Below, one piece after another: positions 18,046 to 26,260 of a stretch of DNA of 64,000 bases. The stretch spans positions 930,001 to 994,000 of the forward strand of contig NZ_CP100355.1 in assembly GCF_024204665.1 (NCBI RefSeq), in the 5' to 3' direction. The DNA is from Natronosalvus rutilus (lineage in GTDB: Archaea; Halobacteriota; Halobacteria; Halobacteriales; Natrialbaceae). Numbering within the stretch: position 1 is the stretch's first letter; each line of letters starts with the position of its first letter. Both the position numbers and the translations under genes were made by a program. The notes under the pieces are model-generated. The model had not been told where the DNA came from and ran no database searches. It saw nothing but the letters and a program-made list of their open reading frames with translations.

Positions 18046-19875
18046 TCACCCTGCCAACAGTTGCGGCCCGAACAGCATGAACAGGAAGCTCACGAGCATC
18101 GTGACGCCGACGAGCGTCGTCACGACCCGAACCATTCCCCGGGTCGCCTCGAGCGGGAGCCGCGAGAGGACGGACTCCGTACTCGTCCGGAGGATGTGCC
18201 CGCCGTCGAGCGGGAACGCCGGAATGCAGTTGAAGAAGCCGAGCTGGATGTTGATCCACCCGGTCCAGAACAGCGCGTTGGCGATGGCGAACACGGTCCA
18301 GTCGCCCAGGCCGGCGAGCAGCCCCTGGGCCTGGTAGAAGTTCTCGATGCCGCCGGCGAAGCCGGCGAAGTTGTACGGCAGGAGGCCGACGACGGAGACG
18401 ATCGGCAAGAAGAGCACGAACGCGACCTTCCCGAGGAAGCTGTCGGTGATGTGGCCGTAACTGCCCTGAGCGTCGCCGTCGCCGCCGAGGACCGCCAGGT
18501 ACTCCTCGACCGGGTACAGTTCGAGGCCCGCGTCGCTCACCTGGACGCCCGAGATGCCGCCGACGCTGAAGAAGCCGACGGTTCCGCCCTCGGTGAGCTG
18601 ACTGCGTTCGCCGAGGGTGACGTCGTAGCTGACGCGCTCGCCGCCGAGGTAGCCCGCGACGGTCACCTCGTCGCCGGGATCGGTGTCGCCGAGCAGGGAC
18701 TCGAGGTCGGCGTACGACTGCGTGCGCTCGCCGTCGAACTCGGTGATGACGAATCGCTCGCCGGCGGGGGCTCCCGCCTCGGTGAGCGGCCCGTCGTCGG
18801 CCACTTGGACGACGCTCCCGATAGGGACTGCCTCGAGCGTTCGCTCCTCGCCGTCGCGCTCGATGGTCAGGTCGACGACCTCGCTGTCGCCGACGGCCTC
18901 GAGGAAGCCGGCCTCGGTGACGACCGGGTCACCGTCGACAGCCAGGATGAGGTCGCCGGGCTCGATGTCGATCGGCGAGTCCTCGAGCGCGGCGGTCACC
19001 GGCAAGGACTGGTCCATCTCCTCGGTCCGGTCGCCGTTGAGTTCGACGGTGACGGTGCCGCTCCCCCCGGCCTCGAGCGTCTCCGAGAGGTCGTCGTTCG
19101 ACTCGACTGGCTGGCCCTCGATGGCGGTGATGCGATCGTTGGGCTGGATGCCCGCAGCTTCGGCGGGCGAACCGGGGGCGACCCCGCCGACGGCGGCGCC
19201 CGGGGCGACGCCGATCGAACCGACGACCGGGCCGAAGAGCAGGGCGAACGCGAGGATCGTCACCGCGAAATTGAACGTGACGCCCGCGGCGAACATCCGC
19301 GTTTGCGCTCCGCGGGAGGCCGCTCGACTGCTCTCCTGGTCGGGTTCGACGAACGCGCCGATCGGCAAGACGGCGAGCATGGCGACGCCCATCGAGTCGA
19401 TGTCGATGTCCTCGACGCGACAGAGGAGGCCGTGGCCGCCCTCGTGGACGACGAGGCCGACCAGGAGGCCGATGACGATGCCCGGCGTGGCCGACAGTGG
19501 CAGGAACTCGTTGACGCCCGGTATCACGAGGACGTTCGAGGGTTGCTGGACGCTCGAGGGCTGGGGGGAGTTCGCGGCGGCGAACGCGGCGGTGAGCAGG
19601 AAGACGAACATCGCGCCCATGACGACGATGGCGATGCCGACGCCGAAGTTCGCCCAGGCGCGCCAGAACCGTCTGGGCCCGGCGAGCCAGTCGAGGAAGG
19701 CGCGCCCGCGTTTTGTGTGGATCGTCAGGATCGGCCCCTGGGTCTTGACGTAGTCGGGGAGGAGGCCGCGCTGGCGGAGGGCGATGATGGCGAGCCAATA
19801 GGCGGCGATCCCGGCGAGAATCCACGTGAGAGTGTCCGAGATGGGGAGGAACGCGACGACCGTGGAAGACTGCAT
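18046..19875 (-). CDS. Site-2 protease (M50 metalloprotease) with tandem PDZ domains
   Basis: Site-2 proteases cut membrane proteins within the bilayer. The zinc motif HEGGH is at residues 144-148 and the third ligand lies in FPLDGGH near residue 557. Between them are two PDZ-like regions (for example GGVAPGSPAEAAGIQPNDRI and DIEPGDLILAVDGD), then further membrane helices. The 609-residue start at 19875 (MQSSTVVAFLPISD) places a membrane helix at the N-terminus; the longer frame adds a basic stretch that is not family-like. The substrate is unknown. A second, PDZ-less site-2 protease lies at 25061-26185. Confidence 0.93.
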   Translation of the reverse strand: MQSSTVVAFLPISDTLTWILAGIAAYWLAIIALRQRGLLPDYVKTQGPILTIHTKRGRAFLDWLAGPRRFWRAWANFGVGIAIVVMGAMFVFLLTAAFAAANSPQPSSVQQPSNVLVIPGVNEFLPLSATPGIVIGLLVGLVVHEGGHGLLCRVEDIDIDSMGVAMLAVLPIGAFVEPDQESSRAASRGAQTRMFAAGVTFNFAVTILAFALLFGPVVGSIGVAPGAAVGGVAPGSPAEAAGIQPNDRITAIEGQPVESNDDLSETLEAGGSGTVTVELNGDRTEEMDQSLPVTAALEDSPIDIEPGDLILAVDGDPVVTEAGFLEAVGDSEVVDLTIERDGEERTLEAVPIGSVVQVADDGPLTEAGAPAGERFVITEFDGERTQSYADLESLLGDTDPGDEVTVAGYLGGERVSYDVTLGERSQLTEGGTVGFFSVGGISGVQVSDAGLELYPVEEYLAVLGGDGDAQGSYGHITDSFLGKVAFVLFLPIVSVVGLLPYNFAGFAGGIENFYQAQGLLAGLGDWTVFAIANALFWTGWINIQLGFFNCIPAFPLDGGHILRTSTESVLSRLPLEATRGMVRVVTTLVGVTMLVSFLFMLFGPQLLAG

Positions 19876-20123
19876 TGGTATGTTCTGGGGGAGGCGTGGC
19901 CAAAGGCGTTTTGTCTGGGACCGTGCCGGAGCGTGTTCACCTCGAGGGGCAGTCACGAGTGCGTGCCCACGAGCAGCGGGTAGGGGTGGCCGTCACGCCA
20001 TCGGCAGGTCGAAACCGGCCTGGACGGCTTTTGAATACTGGTCTCCAGATGGCGTACCGACTTGTGTGGGTAGCTTCTGATTCTCGGGGAAGATTCTTGT
20101 GAATACCCATCGTACGACTGCGT

Positions 20124-20354
20124 ATGACCGACGCGACGCTGGACGATCGCGGGCGTTTGACGCTCCCGAAGGCGCTCCGAGAGCGATACGGTGACCACTA
20201 TCACATCGCCCAGCTCCACGACGGAATCAAGTTGATTCCGATCGCGGACGATCCCCTCGAGGCACTCCGAGACGAGTTTGCGGGTGTCGAGAAGACCACT
20301 AGCGAACTCCGTGAGGAGGCACGCGAAGCGGCGCTGGACGAGGCTGGGCGCTGA
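20124..20354 (+). CDS. vapB: AbrB/SpoVT-type antitoxin
   Basis: This 76-residue protein starts with a swapped-hairpin AbrB domain (TLDDRGRLTLPKALRERYG) and ends in an acidic, helical tail that would wrap the toxin. It should bind DNA and neutralise the PIN toxin whose ATG follows the stop codon directly (TGA at 20352-20354, ATG at 20355). It probably represses its own operon. Confidence 0.9.
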   Translation: MTDATLDDRGRLTLPKALRERYGDHYHIAQLHDGIKLIPIADDPLEALRDEFAGVEKTTSELREEAREAALDEAGR

Positions 20355-20726
20355 ATGTACGCGGAAACGGACTTTCTCCTCGCGCTCATCAAGGACGACG
20401 ATTGGCTCGGTGAGGCGGCCGAGACGGTGTATCGCGATCATCGAGACGACCTGTGGACCTCGCAGTTCACGCTCATCGAACTGCTCCTCGTCGCTTACTG
20501 CGAGGACCGTGATACGGAACGGGTCGTGACGAACGCCGCGAGACTCGTCAACGTTCGCGGTGACGTGGACACCGTCATCGCAGCGGCAACGTACGTAGAA
20601 GACCACGGCTTCACGCCGTTCGATGCACTTCACCTCATCGAGTCCAGGGACGACACTATCGTCTCGAGTGACGGGGCGTACGAAGGGTTCAGCCCCCGTC
20701 TCGATCTGAAGTCGGTAGACGAGTAG
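20355..20726 (+). CDS. vapC: PIN-domain ribonuclease toxin, VapC family
   Basis: PIN toxins cleave RNA, often tRNA or rRNA, with a cluster of acidic residues. In this 123-residue protein the expected carboxylates are Asp6, Glu42, Asp90 (in FDALHL) and Asp106 (in VSSDGAY), so it looks active. It is translated immediately after its AbrB-type antitoxin. No mobile element borders the pair, so it seems chromosomally resident. Confidence 0.9.
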   Translation: MYAETDFLLALIKDDDWLGEAAETVYRDHRDDLWTSQFTLIELLLVAYCEDRDTERVVTNAARLVNVRGDVDTVIAAATYVEDHGFTPFDALHLIESRDDTIVSSDGAYEGFSPRLDLKSVDE

Positions 20727-20782
20727 TCACTGAAGACGGAGTACCGGGTAGCAGGAGGCCCGATCTGAAACGTAGACTGAAG

Positions 20783-22528
20783 CTATCGCTCCCGTCGAAG
20801 CCGATCCACGACGAACGCTCGATCTACCTTCGCGAGGAACGGACCGAGCTTCGGTCCCTGCTCCTCGTCGAAGAAGAGGCGGTAGCCAGCCGAGAAGAAG
20901 TCGCCGACGCCGACGTCGTGGCGCTTCGCGGTCTCGTAGATCTCGCCCTGGATCTCGTCGGGGTCGTGGCCTTCCTCGATGAAGTCGGCCAGTTCCTCGA
21001 GCGCCGCCTCCGTCGCCGCGTCGAAGTCGTGGTCCGGGATCGCCTCGCGCTTGAGTTCGTAGTCGAACTCGTTCTCGGTGCGCCGGGCCCAGTTACGGGC
21101 GCGCTCGACGCGGGCGAGGGCGTCCTCGACGGCCCACTCGGGGGCGTCGTCGGGAATGTGACCCTCGCGGCGGGCAATCTCCTCGCGCAGTTCGGGGTCC
21201 TCGGTCATGCCGAGGACGGCGGCGAAGGTGTAGGGGAGGCGGATGCGCTCCGCTCGTTCCTCGAGTTCGTCGACGCCGCCGACCACCAGCGGATACACCC
21301 GCTCGGCGAACGCTTGCTCGTCCTCGCTGGCCTCCACTTCGCCGAAGTAGATCGCTTCGAATCGGTCGAACTCGTCGACCAGGAGGTCGAGGCGCTCGAC
21401 GCTGAAGTCCCGGGCCTTCGCCGGGTCCTTCGCGAAGAAGTACCGCAGCACTTCGGGCTCGAGCACCTCGAGGACGTCCGATACCAGAATCACGTTCCCC
21501 TGCGAGGACGAGAAGGGCTCGCCGTCGAGGGTGAACCACTCGTAGACCATCGGGACGGGCGGTTCGACCTCGAAGAAGTTTCGAGAGATATCCTCCCCGC
21601 TGGGCCAGGAGCCCTCGGCGTGGTCCTTCCCGAAGGGCTCGAAGTCGACGCCCAGGACCTGCCACTGGCCGGGCCACTCGAAGCGCCAGGGCATTTTGCC
21701 CTCGCGGAACGTGGCGGTTCCCTCGTGGCCACAGCCCGAAATCGTCCGGTCGCCGGCCTCCATGTCGGTGCACTCGTAGTCGACGGTGCCGGCCTCGAGG
21801 TCGACGCCGGTGACGGTCTCGGTCACCTTGCCGCACTCCTCGCAGATCGGATTGAACGGGACGTAGTCGCCATCGCTGTCGACCTTGTCCTGGTAGGTCG
21901 AGAGCACATCGGCCGCGCGTTCACGGTTTTCGAGGACGTACTCGACGACGTCGTCGAACTCTCCCTCGAGGTAGAGGTCGGTCGTCGAGACGAGGTCAAT
22001 AGGTACCTCGAGGGCGTCCGCGCTGTCCTGGATGATAGTTGAGAAGTGGTCGCCGTAGGAGTCACAGCAGCCGAAGGGGTCCGGGATATCGGTGTAGGGG
22101 GCGCCAAGGTTCCGACCGAGCGCGCCCGCGTCGACGTTCCCGAGGTCGACGAGGTTCCCCTCGAGGTCACAGAGCGTGCGGGGGAGCTTTCTGAGGGGGT
22201 CGCGGTCGTCGCTGGTGAACACCTGCCGGACCTCGTGGCCGCGCTCGCGGAGGACCTCGGCGACGTAGTAACCGCGCATGATTTCGTTCATGTTGCCGAG
22301 GTGGGGGACGCCAGAGGGGGAGATGCCGCCCTTGATGACGACCGGCTCCTCGGGGTCTCGAGCCTCGATCCGGTCGGCGATCTCGTCGGCCCAGAAGACG
22401 TGGTACTCGTCGCCGCTCCCCTCGTCGCGCTCGCGCTGGAGTGTGTAGGGGTGTTCCGTTTCGCCCGTCGCCATCTCGTCGCCCGCACCGCGTTCGCCGC
22501 CGCTCGAGTCCGTCCCTTCAGTGCTCAT
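20783..22528 (-). CDS. lysS: Lysyl-tRNA synthetase, class I
   Basis: The enzyme charges tRNA-Lys using the class I fold found in most Euryarchaeota. The HIGH-like motif is HLGN (in SGVPHLGNMNEIMRG) and the KMSKS-like motif is FSSSQGN. A Cys-rich zinc-binding segment (NPICEECGKV and later Cys/His) lies between them. It has 581 residues; the first 25 are acidic and disordered, and an inner ATG at 22474 is an alternative start. It overlaps the end of pyrH by 11 nt and is probably co-transcribed with it. Confidence 0.97.
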   Translation of the reverse strand: MSTEGTDSSGGERGAGDEMATGETEHPYTLQRERDEGSGDEYHVFWADEIADRIEARDPEEPVVIKGGISPSGVPHLGNMNEIMRGYYVAEVLRERGHEVRQVFTSDDRDPLRKLPRTLCDLEGNLVDLGNVDAGALGRNLGAPYTDIPDPFGCCDSYGDHFSTIIQDSADALEVPIDLVSTTDLYLEGEFDDVVEYVLENRERAADVLSTYQDKVDSDGDYVPFNPICEECGKVTETVTGVDLEAGTVDYECTDMEAGDRTISGCGHEGTATFREGKMPWRFEWPGQWQVLGVDFEPFGKDHAEGSWPSGEDISRNFFEVEPPVPMVYEWFTLDGEPFSSSQGNVILVSDVLEVLEPEVLRYFFAKDPAKARDFSVERLDLLVDEFDRFEAIYFGEVEASEDEQAFAERVYPLVVGGVDELEERAERIRLPYTFAAVLGMTEDPELREEIARREGHIPDDAPEWAVEDALARVERARNWARRTENEFDYELKREAIPDHDFDAATEAALEELADFIEEGHDPDEIQGEIYETAKRHDVGVGDFFSAGYRLFFDEEQGPKLGPFLAKVDRAFVVDRLRRER

Positions 22529-23249
22529 CGGTCTCGCCCGCCCAGTAGGTCGGTTCCTCGCCCGCTCCTTCCGGAATGACGTCCGTGCCGTCGTGGTCGC
22601 CGTAACGAACTGCCCGGGCGATCCGATCCGGATCCGTCCCGTCCAGGACGATGGTTCGCATGCCCGAGCGCTGGATGATTTTGGCGGCCAGCAGGTCGAC
22701 GGGCGCCGAGGAGCCGGCGTTCATCTCGAGGCCGGCAATGACGTCTACTAGCTCCGTGGCCGACAGTTCGTCGTACTTCGTCGCCCTGTCGTTCTCGTTC
22801 GGGTCGTCGGAGTAGACGCCGGGGACGCTCGTGGCGTAGACGAGCAGGTCGGCGTCGACGTACTCCGCGAGAGCGGCGCCGACGGCGTCGGTCGTCTGGG
22901 CCGGAGCGACCCCGCCCATCACGCAGACCTCACCGCGCCGGAGGGAGTCGCCGGCGGTCTCGTAGTCTCGAGCCGGCGCCGTCACGGCATCTTCGCCGAG
23001 AGCGGCGATGAGCAGGCGCGCGTTGAGCCGGGTGACGTCGATACCCAGCTGGTCGAGTTCGATTTCGTTGGCGCCAAGGTCCCGGGCGGCGCTAATGTAC
23101 TCGCGAGCGACGCCGCCGCCCCCGACGACGGCCCCGACTCGGCACCCGTCTGCGACGAGATCTTCGACGACGGCGGCGTGTGCTTGCACCCGATCCGCGC
23201 CGGGCTCGGGCACGAGCACGCTCCCACCAATAGAGACGACCACTTTCAT
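22518..23249 (-). CDS. pyrH: UMP kinase, archaeal type
   Basis: PyrH phosphorylates UMP to UDP. The 243-residue amino-acid-kinase fold starts MKVVVSIGGSVLVPEPG and has VVGGGGVAREYI, TDAVGAALAEYVDADLLVYAT and GVYSDDP, all typical. I start at 23249 rather than the longer frame because a TATA-like CTTAAG lies at 23277-23282, leaving essentially no leader. The promoter is bracketed by a perfect inverted repeat. Confidence 0.96.
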   Translation of the reverse strand: MKVVVSIGGSVLVPEPGADRVQAHAAVVEDLVADGCRVGAVVGGGGVAREYISAARDLGANEIELDQLGIDVTRLNARLLIAALGEDAVTAPARDYETAGDSLRRGEVCVMGGVAPAQTTDAVGAALAEYVDADLLVYATSVPGVYSDDPNENDRATKYDELSATELVDVIAGLEMNAGSSAPVDLLAAKIIQRSGMRTIVLDGTDPDRIARAVRYGDHDGTDVIPEGAGEEPTYWAGETDEH

Positions 23250-23262
23250 ACTACCGCGGTCT

Positions 23263-23298
23263 AACGGGGTTGCCATCTTAAGGGTTGTCAACCCCGTT
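23263..23298. promoter_or_regulatory. Perfect 10-bp inverted repeat bracketing the pyrH TATA box
   Basis: AACGGGGTTG (23263-23272) and CAACCCCGTT (23289-23298) are exact reverse complements separated by 16 bp. The spacer holds TTAAGGG on the plus strand, that is CTTAAG, the minus-strand TATA box of pyrH. Arms on each side of a TATA box are a natural place for a dimeric repressor. The element also lies upstream of the divergent MobB-MoaE gene and could control both. Confidence 0.55.
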
Positions 23299-23327
23299 CG
23301 GCTGCCGCTCCGCACGTGGACGACAGC

Positions 23328-23334
23328 TACAAAA
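23328..23334 (+). promoter_or_regulatory. TATA-like box of the MobB-MoaE gene
   Basis: TACAAAA is centred 26 bp before the ATG at 23357, so transcription would start at or near the first codon. This supports the chosen start over the longer open frame from 23285. Confidence 0.45.
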
Positions 23335-23356
23335 CGCTCGGCGCCGAGTATCGAGT

Positions 23357-24190
23357 ATGTACGTCCTGGGCATCATTGGCGACGGGCCCGCCGACGTCCT
23401 CGAGCGAACGGCCGACCTGGCCGTCGACAGGCTCTCGCAGGCGGGCCGAGTCGGCGTCGTGCGCTACGACGCGACAATCGCGGACGGACTGGCGGACGCC
23501 CGAAGTTCGGGGCTCACCCCCGGCGGCGACGTCACTTACGCCCTCGGCGCCGACGGCGACTGGACGGCCACGGGGACTGGCCTCTCGGTAACCGACGCCC
23601 TCGACACCCTCGCGACCGACTGCGCGTTCGCGGTCGTCGTCGGCCTCGAGATCCCAGGGCACCCGTCGGTCGTGGTCGGCGACGACGCCGCCATCGCTCG
23701 CTCGCCGGTTCTCGCGACCGTCGACGCGCCCGGCGACCTCGACCTCAAGTCCCTCGTCACGGAGCTCGAGGCCCACGAACCCTACGAGACGCTCGAGTCC
23801 CTCGTGGATCGCCTTAGGGATCGTCCGGCGGCGGATCAGGCGGGAGCGATCGCGACGTTTACCGGGCGCGTCCGCGCGAAAGACGCTCCGGATGACGAGC
23901 GGACGGAGTATCTCGAGTTCGAGACCTACGAAGGGGTCGCCGAGCAGCGCATGGCGACGATCCAGGCGGAACTCGAGGCGCGCGAGGGCGTCTTCGGCGT
24001 CGAGTTGCACCACCGAACGGGCGTCGTTCGCGACGGCGAGGACATCGTGTACGTCGTCGTCCTCGCAGGCCACCGCGAGGAGGCGTTTCGGACGGTCGAA
24101 GACGGGATCAATCGACTCAAAGACGAGGTGCCGCTATTCAAGAAGGAAGTGACGGTCGAGGACGAATTCTGGGTTCACGAACGCTCGTGA
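23357..24190 (+). CDS. moaE: MobB-like / MoaE fusion, molybdopterin synthase large subunit
   Basis: MoaE, with the sulfur carrier MoaD, makes the dithiolene of molybdopterin. Residues 1-135 resemble a MobB-type N-terminal domain (MYVLGIIGDGPADVLERTADL), without a clear complete P-loop. Residues 150-277 are MoaE, with ATFTGRVRAKD, LEFETYEGVAEQRM, HRTGVV, VVLAGHREEAF and PLFKKEV containing the catalytic lysine region. MoaD is not in the window. The fusion links cofactor assembly with a domain usually involved in guanylation; I recall similar fusions from other haloarchaea. Confidence 0.88.
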   Translation: MYVLGIIGDGPADVLERTADLAVDRLSQAGRVGVVRYDATIADGLADARSSGLTPGGDVTYALGADGDWTATGTGLSVTDALDTLATDCAFAVVVGLEIPGHPSVVVGDDAAIARSPVLATVDAPGDLDLKSLVTELEAHEPYETLESLVDRLRDRPAADQAGAIATFTGRVRAKDAPDDERTEYLEFETYEGVAEQRMATIQAELEAREGVFGVELHHRTGVVRDGEDIVYVVVLAGHREEAFRTVEDGINRLKDEVPLFKKEVTVEDEFWVHERS

Positions 24191-24331
24191 GACGATCAAA
24201 GTGACATTGTAATACTATTTCCACGACCGTTTGCGACCCTCGATGAGATTCGACCAATAATATGTTAGTAGCTGTTTTAAAACGTCTAAGCGGATCTGGT
24301 GGAGCCTTTAACGGTTCGTAAAACACGGATA

Positions 24332-24353
24332 AAACGAGGATTACCCCTCGTTT
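24332..24353. repeat. Hairpin in the region upstream of the small helix-turn-helix gene
   Basis: AAACGAGG (24332-24339) and CCTCGTTT (24346-24353) form a perfect 8-bp stem with a 6-nt loop. It lies in AT-rich sequence between MoaE and the TATA box at 24391. It may be the MoaE terminator or an operator for the next gene. Confidence 0.4.
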
Positions 24354-24390
24354 GCCTGAAGCGATTTGAAACGGTTCTAAGTAACTGACC

Positions 24391-24398
24391 TTTATAAC
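24391..24398 (+). promoter_or_regulatory. TATA box of the DUF7123-like gene
   Basis: TTTATAAC is followed by a purine-rich stretch and the ATG at 24427. The predicted start near 24421 leaves a leader of only a few nucleotides. The surrounding 200 bp are much more AT-rich than the genes, as expected of a strong haloarchaeal promoter. Confidence 0.65.
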
Positions 24399-24426
24399 AG
24401 TATCCGGTCTGTAGAGGTAGTTGTCG

Positions 24427-24666
24427 ATGAGCACGACAGCCCAACCCTCCACCGACCGCAAAGAACTCCGCCTGAAGCAGTACCTGCGCGACCGTGCCGC
24501 AGACGGTGAGATGTACTTCAAAGGGAAGTTCATCGCCGACGACGTCGGTCTCTCTCCTAAGGAAATCGGCGCGCTGATGGTCAAACTCTCCGACTCGGCG
24601 ACCGATCTCGAGATCGAGAAGTGGTCGTACACGAGCGCGACGACCTGGCGCGTCGCCCCCGCCTGA
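24427..24666 (+). CDS. Small haloarchaeal winged-helix-like protein (DUF7123-like)
   Basis: The product has 79 residues and no membrane segment. Its core KQYLRDRAADGEMYFKGKFIADDVGLSPKEIGALMVKLS looks like a winged helix-turn-helix and resembles a family I know only as a domain of unknown function in haloarchaea. It may bind DNA. A strong TATA box suggests high expression. The TTG six bases upstream is an alternative start but fits the promoter less well. Confidence 0.8.
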   Translation: MSTTAQPSTDRKELRLKQYLRDRAADGEMYFKGKFIADDVGLSPKEIGALMVKLSDSATDLEIEKWSYTSATTWRVAPA

Positions 24667-25060
24667 TCGCGTCGTGCCATTGACGCCCTGAACGGCCCCG
24701 ACGCGTGTGCGTTCCTCCAAGGCGCACACGGCGATCATTGCCGGACCCGGGCGATCTGTATCGCCCACCCACGTACCGCCGCCCTCGCCAACCGGACGGG
24801 GGCGTGATCGAACGCACAGCGGACACCCAACACGCACACACGTTCCGGCGCCGACCCTGTCGTACCCGTCGGCGCCGGGCGTTCCCCTTCCATTGTCCCC
24901 AGGTCTCGAGTGGCGACTCGTGTTCGATCGTCTCCACGCCTCGAGTGTCGACTGGGTCAGAAACGACCGCAATAGCCGCTCCCGCTCCCACTCACCCGGT
25001 TTCCACCAGCGCTCGCCGCCGACAGTCGATTTATACGCACAGGCGGTCAACGAACCGGTA
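24667..25060. other. 394-bp non-coding stretch with several strong hairpins
   Basis: No protein gene is supported here. Three perfect stems stand out: 24704-24711 with 24723-24730 (8 bp), 24749-24755 with 24760-24766 (7 bp, 4-nt loop) and 24845-24855 with 24868-24878 (11 bp, 12-nt loop). Segment 24707-24714 can also pair with 24810-24817, competing with the first stem. I do not recognise RNase P or SRP RNA motifs. It could be a 3' UTR, a small RNA or chance in GC-rich sequence. Confidence 0.4.
25030..25037 (+). promoter_or_regulatory. TATA box of the second site-2 protease gene
   Basis: TTTATACG is centred 28 bp before the ATG at 25061. The predicted transcript would start at or just before the first codon, which fixes the start inside a much longer open frame beginning at 24707. 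Confidence 0.65.
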
Positions 25061-26185
25061 ATGGATCCGGCGGACCCGACCGACCCCGTCGACGGCCCGC
25101 CCCTCGAGTCGATCGAACCGGCGTTTTCGGTCTACGAGATCGCCGTGGATGACGAGGAGATTCGCTACTACGGCACGCCGCAAATGGCCCCCGAGCGAAT
25201 GATGCGCGAACTCTGGCGGGACTTTCGAGACGCCGGCTACGACGTGCAGCTCACGGTTCGCCGCGGCGAGTACGTGCTCGTCGCGGAACCGCTCTCACTC
25301 GGCCCGGACGGCGTTCCCTGGACGAACGTCTTTCTCCTGCTCGCCACGGTCGTCTCGACGCTGTTCGCCGGGACGATGTGGTACGGCATCGACCCGATCG
25401 CCAACCCAGCCGAGATGTGGCGCGCCTGGCCGTTCACCGTCGCTATCCTCGGCGTCCTCGGCGTCCACGAGATGGGCCACTACGTGCTGAGTCGCTACCA
25501 CCGGGTCGACGCCTCGCTGCCGTACTTCCTGCCGGTGCCGACGCTCATCGGGACGATGGGTGCCGTGATCAAGATGAAAGGCCAGATGCCCGACCGCAAG
25601 GCGCTGTTTGACATCGGCGTCGCGGGCCCGATTGCCGGGCTCGTCGCGACCGTCGTCGTCACCGTCGTCGGCCTCCACCTCCCGCCGGTGCCCGTTCCCG
25701 AGGGGGCGACCGACCCGAACGCGACCCAGATTCGACTGGGGTTCCCGCCGATGCTCGAGTTGATCGCGGCCGCCGTCGACCAGCCGCTGTACGCTGACGA
25801 CCCGACTCGAAACGTCAACCCGGTCGTCATCGGCGGCTGGGTCGGGATGTTCATCACGTTCCTGAACCTGATCCCGGTGGGCCAGCTCGACGGCGGCCAC
25901 ATCCTGCGGGCGATGGCCGGCGACCTCCAGGAGACCATCGCGGCGCTGGTGCCCGGGGTCCTGTTCGCGCTCGCGGGCTACCTTTACTACGTGGGCGACT
26001 ACAGCGGAAACTCGGTGTTCATCTGGGTGTTCTGGGGACTGTTCACCGGGTTGCTCGCGGCGGTCGGCCCGGCGGTCCCGATCGACGACGACCGACTGGA
26101 CCGCAAACGGTTCGCTCTCGGGGTCGTCACGTTCGGGCTCGGATTGCTGTGTTTCATGCCCGCGCCGATCGCCGTGATCAACTGA
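25061..26185 (+). CDS. Site-2 protease (M50 metalloprotease) without PDZ domain
   Basis: This 374-residue intramembrane metalloprotease has an acidic N-terminal 90 residues, then about seven membrane helices. The zinc motif HEMGH is at residues 136-140 and the third ligand Asp277 lies in QLDGGH. The cytosolic N-terminal domain (VYEIAVDDEEIRYYGTPQM) resembles that of plant EGY-type site-2 proteases. The substrate is unknown. The ORF extends upstream, but the TATA box at 25030 excludes that part. Confidence 0.93.
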   Translation: MDPADPTDPVDGPPLESIEPAFSVYEIAVDDEEIRYYGTPQMAPERMMRELWRDFRDAGYDVQLTVRRGEYVLVAEPLSLGPDGVPWTNVFLLLATVVSTLFAGTMWYGIDPIANPAEMWRAWPFTVAILGVLGVHEMGHYVLSRYHRVDASLPYFLPVPTLIGTMGAVIKMKGQMPDRKALFDIGVAGPIAGLVATVVVTVVGLHLPPVPVPEGATDPNATQIRLGFPPMLELIAAAVDQPLYADDPTRNVNPVVIGGWVGMFITFLNLIPVGQLDGGHILRAMAGDLQETIAALVPGVLFALAGYLYYVGDYSGNSVFIWVFWGLFTGLLAAVGPAVPIDDDRLDRKRFALGVVTFGLGLLCFMPAPIAVIN

Positions 26186-26260
26186 CTGCTCGAGACTGCC
26201 GTGCTCGAGGGCGCCGGAGACGATCGCTCACTCGTCGTACGTTTATTACTGTGTGTGCGG

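Noticed and set aside
17986-19983. 665-codon open frame on the plus strand
   Set aside because: It runs antisense to the PDZ site-2 protease and consists of Arg/Glu/Asp-rich filler. The minus-strand protein has clear zinc motifs.
24667-25060. RNase P RNA or SRP RNA
   Set aside because: I could not find the conserved core motifs of either on both strands; kept only as a hairpin-rich region.
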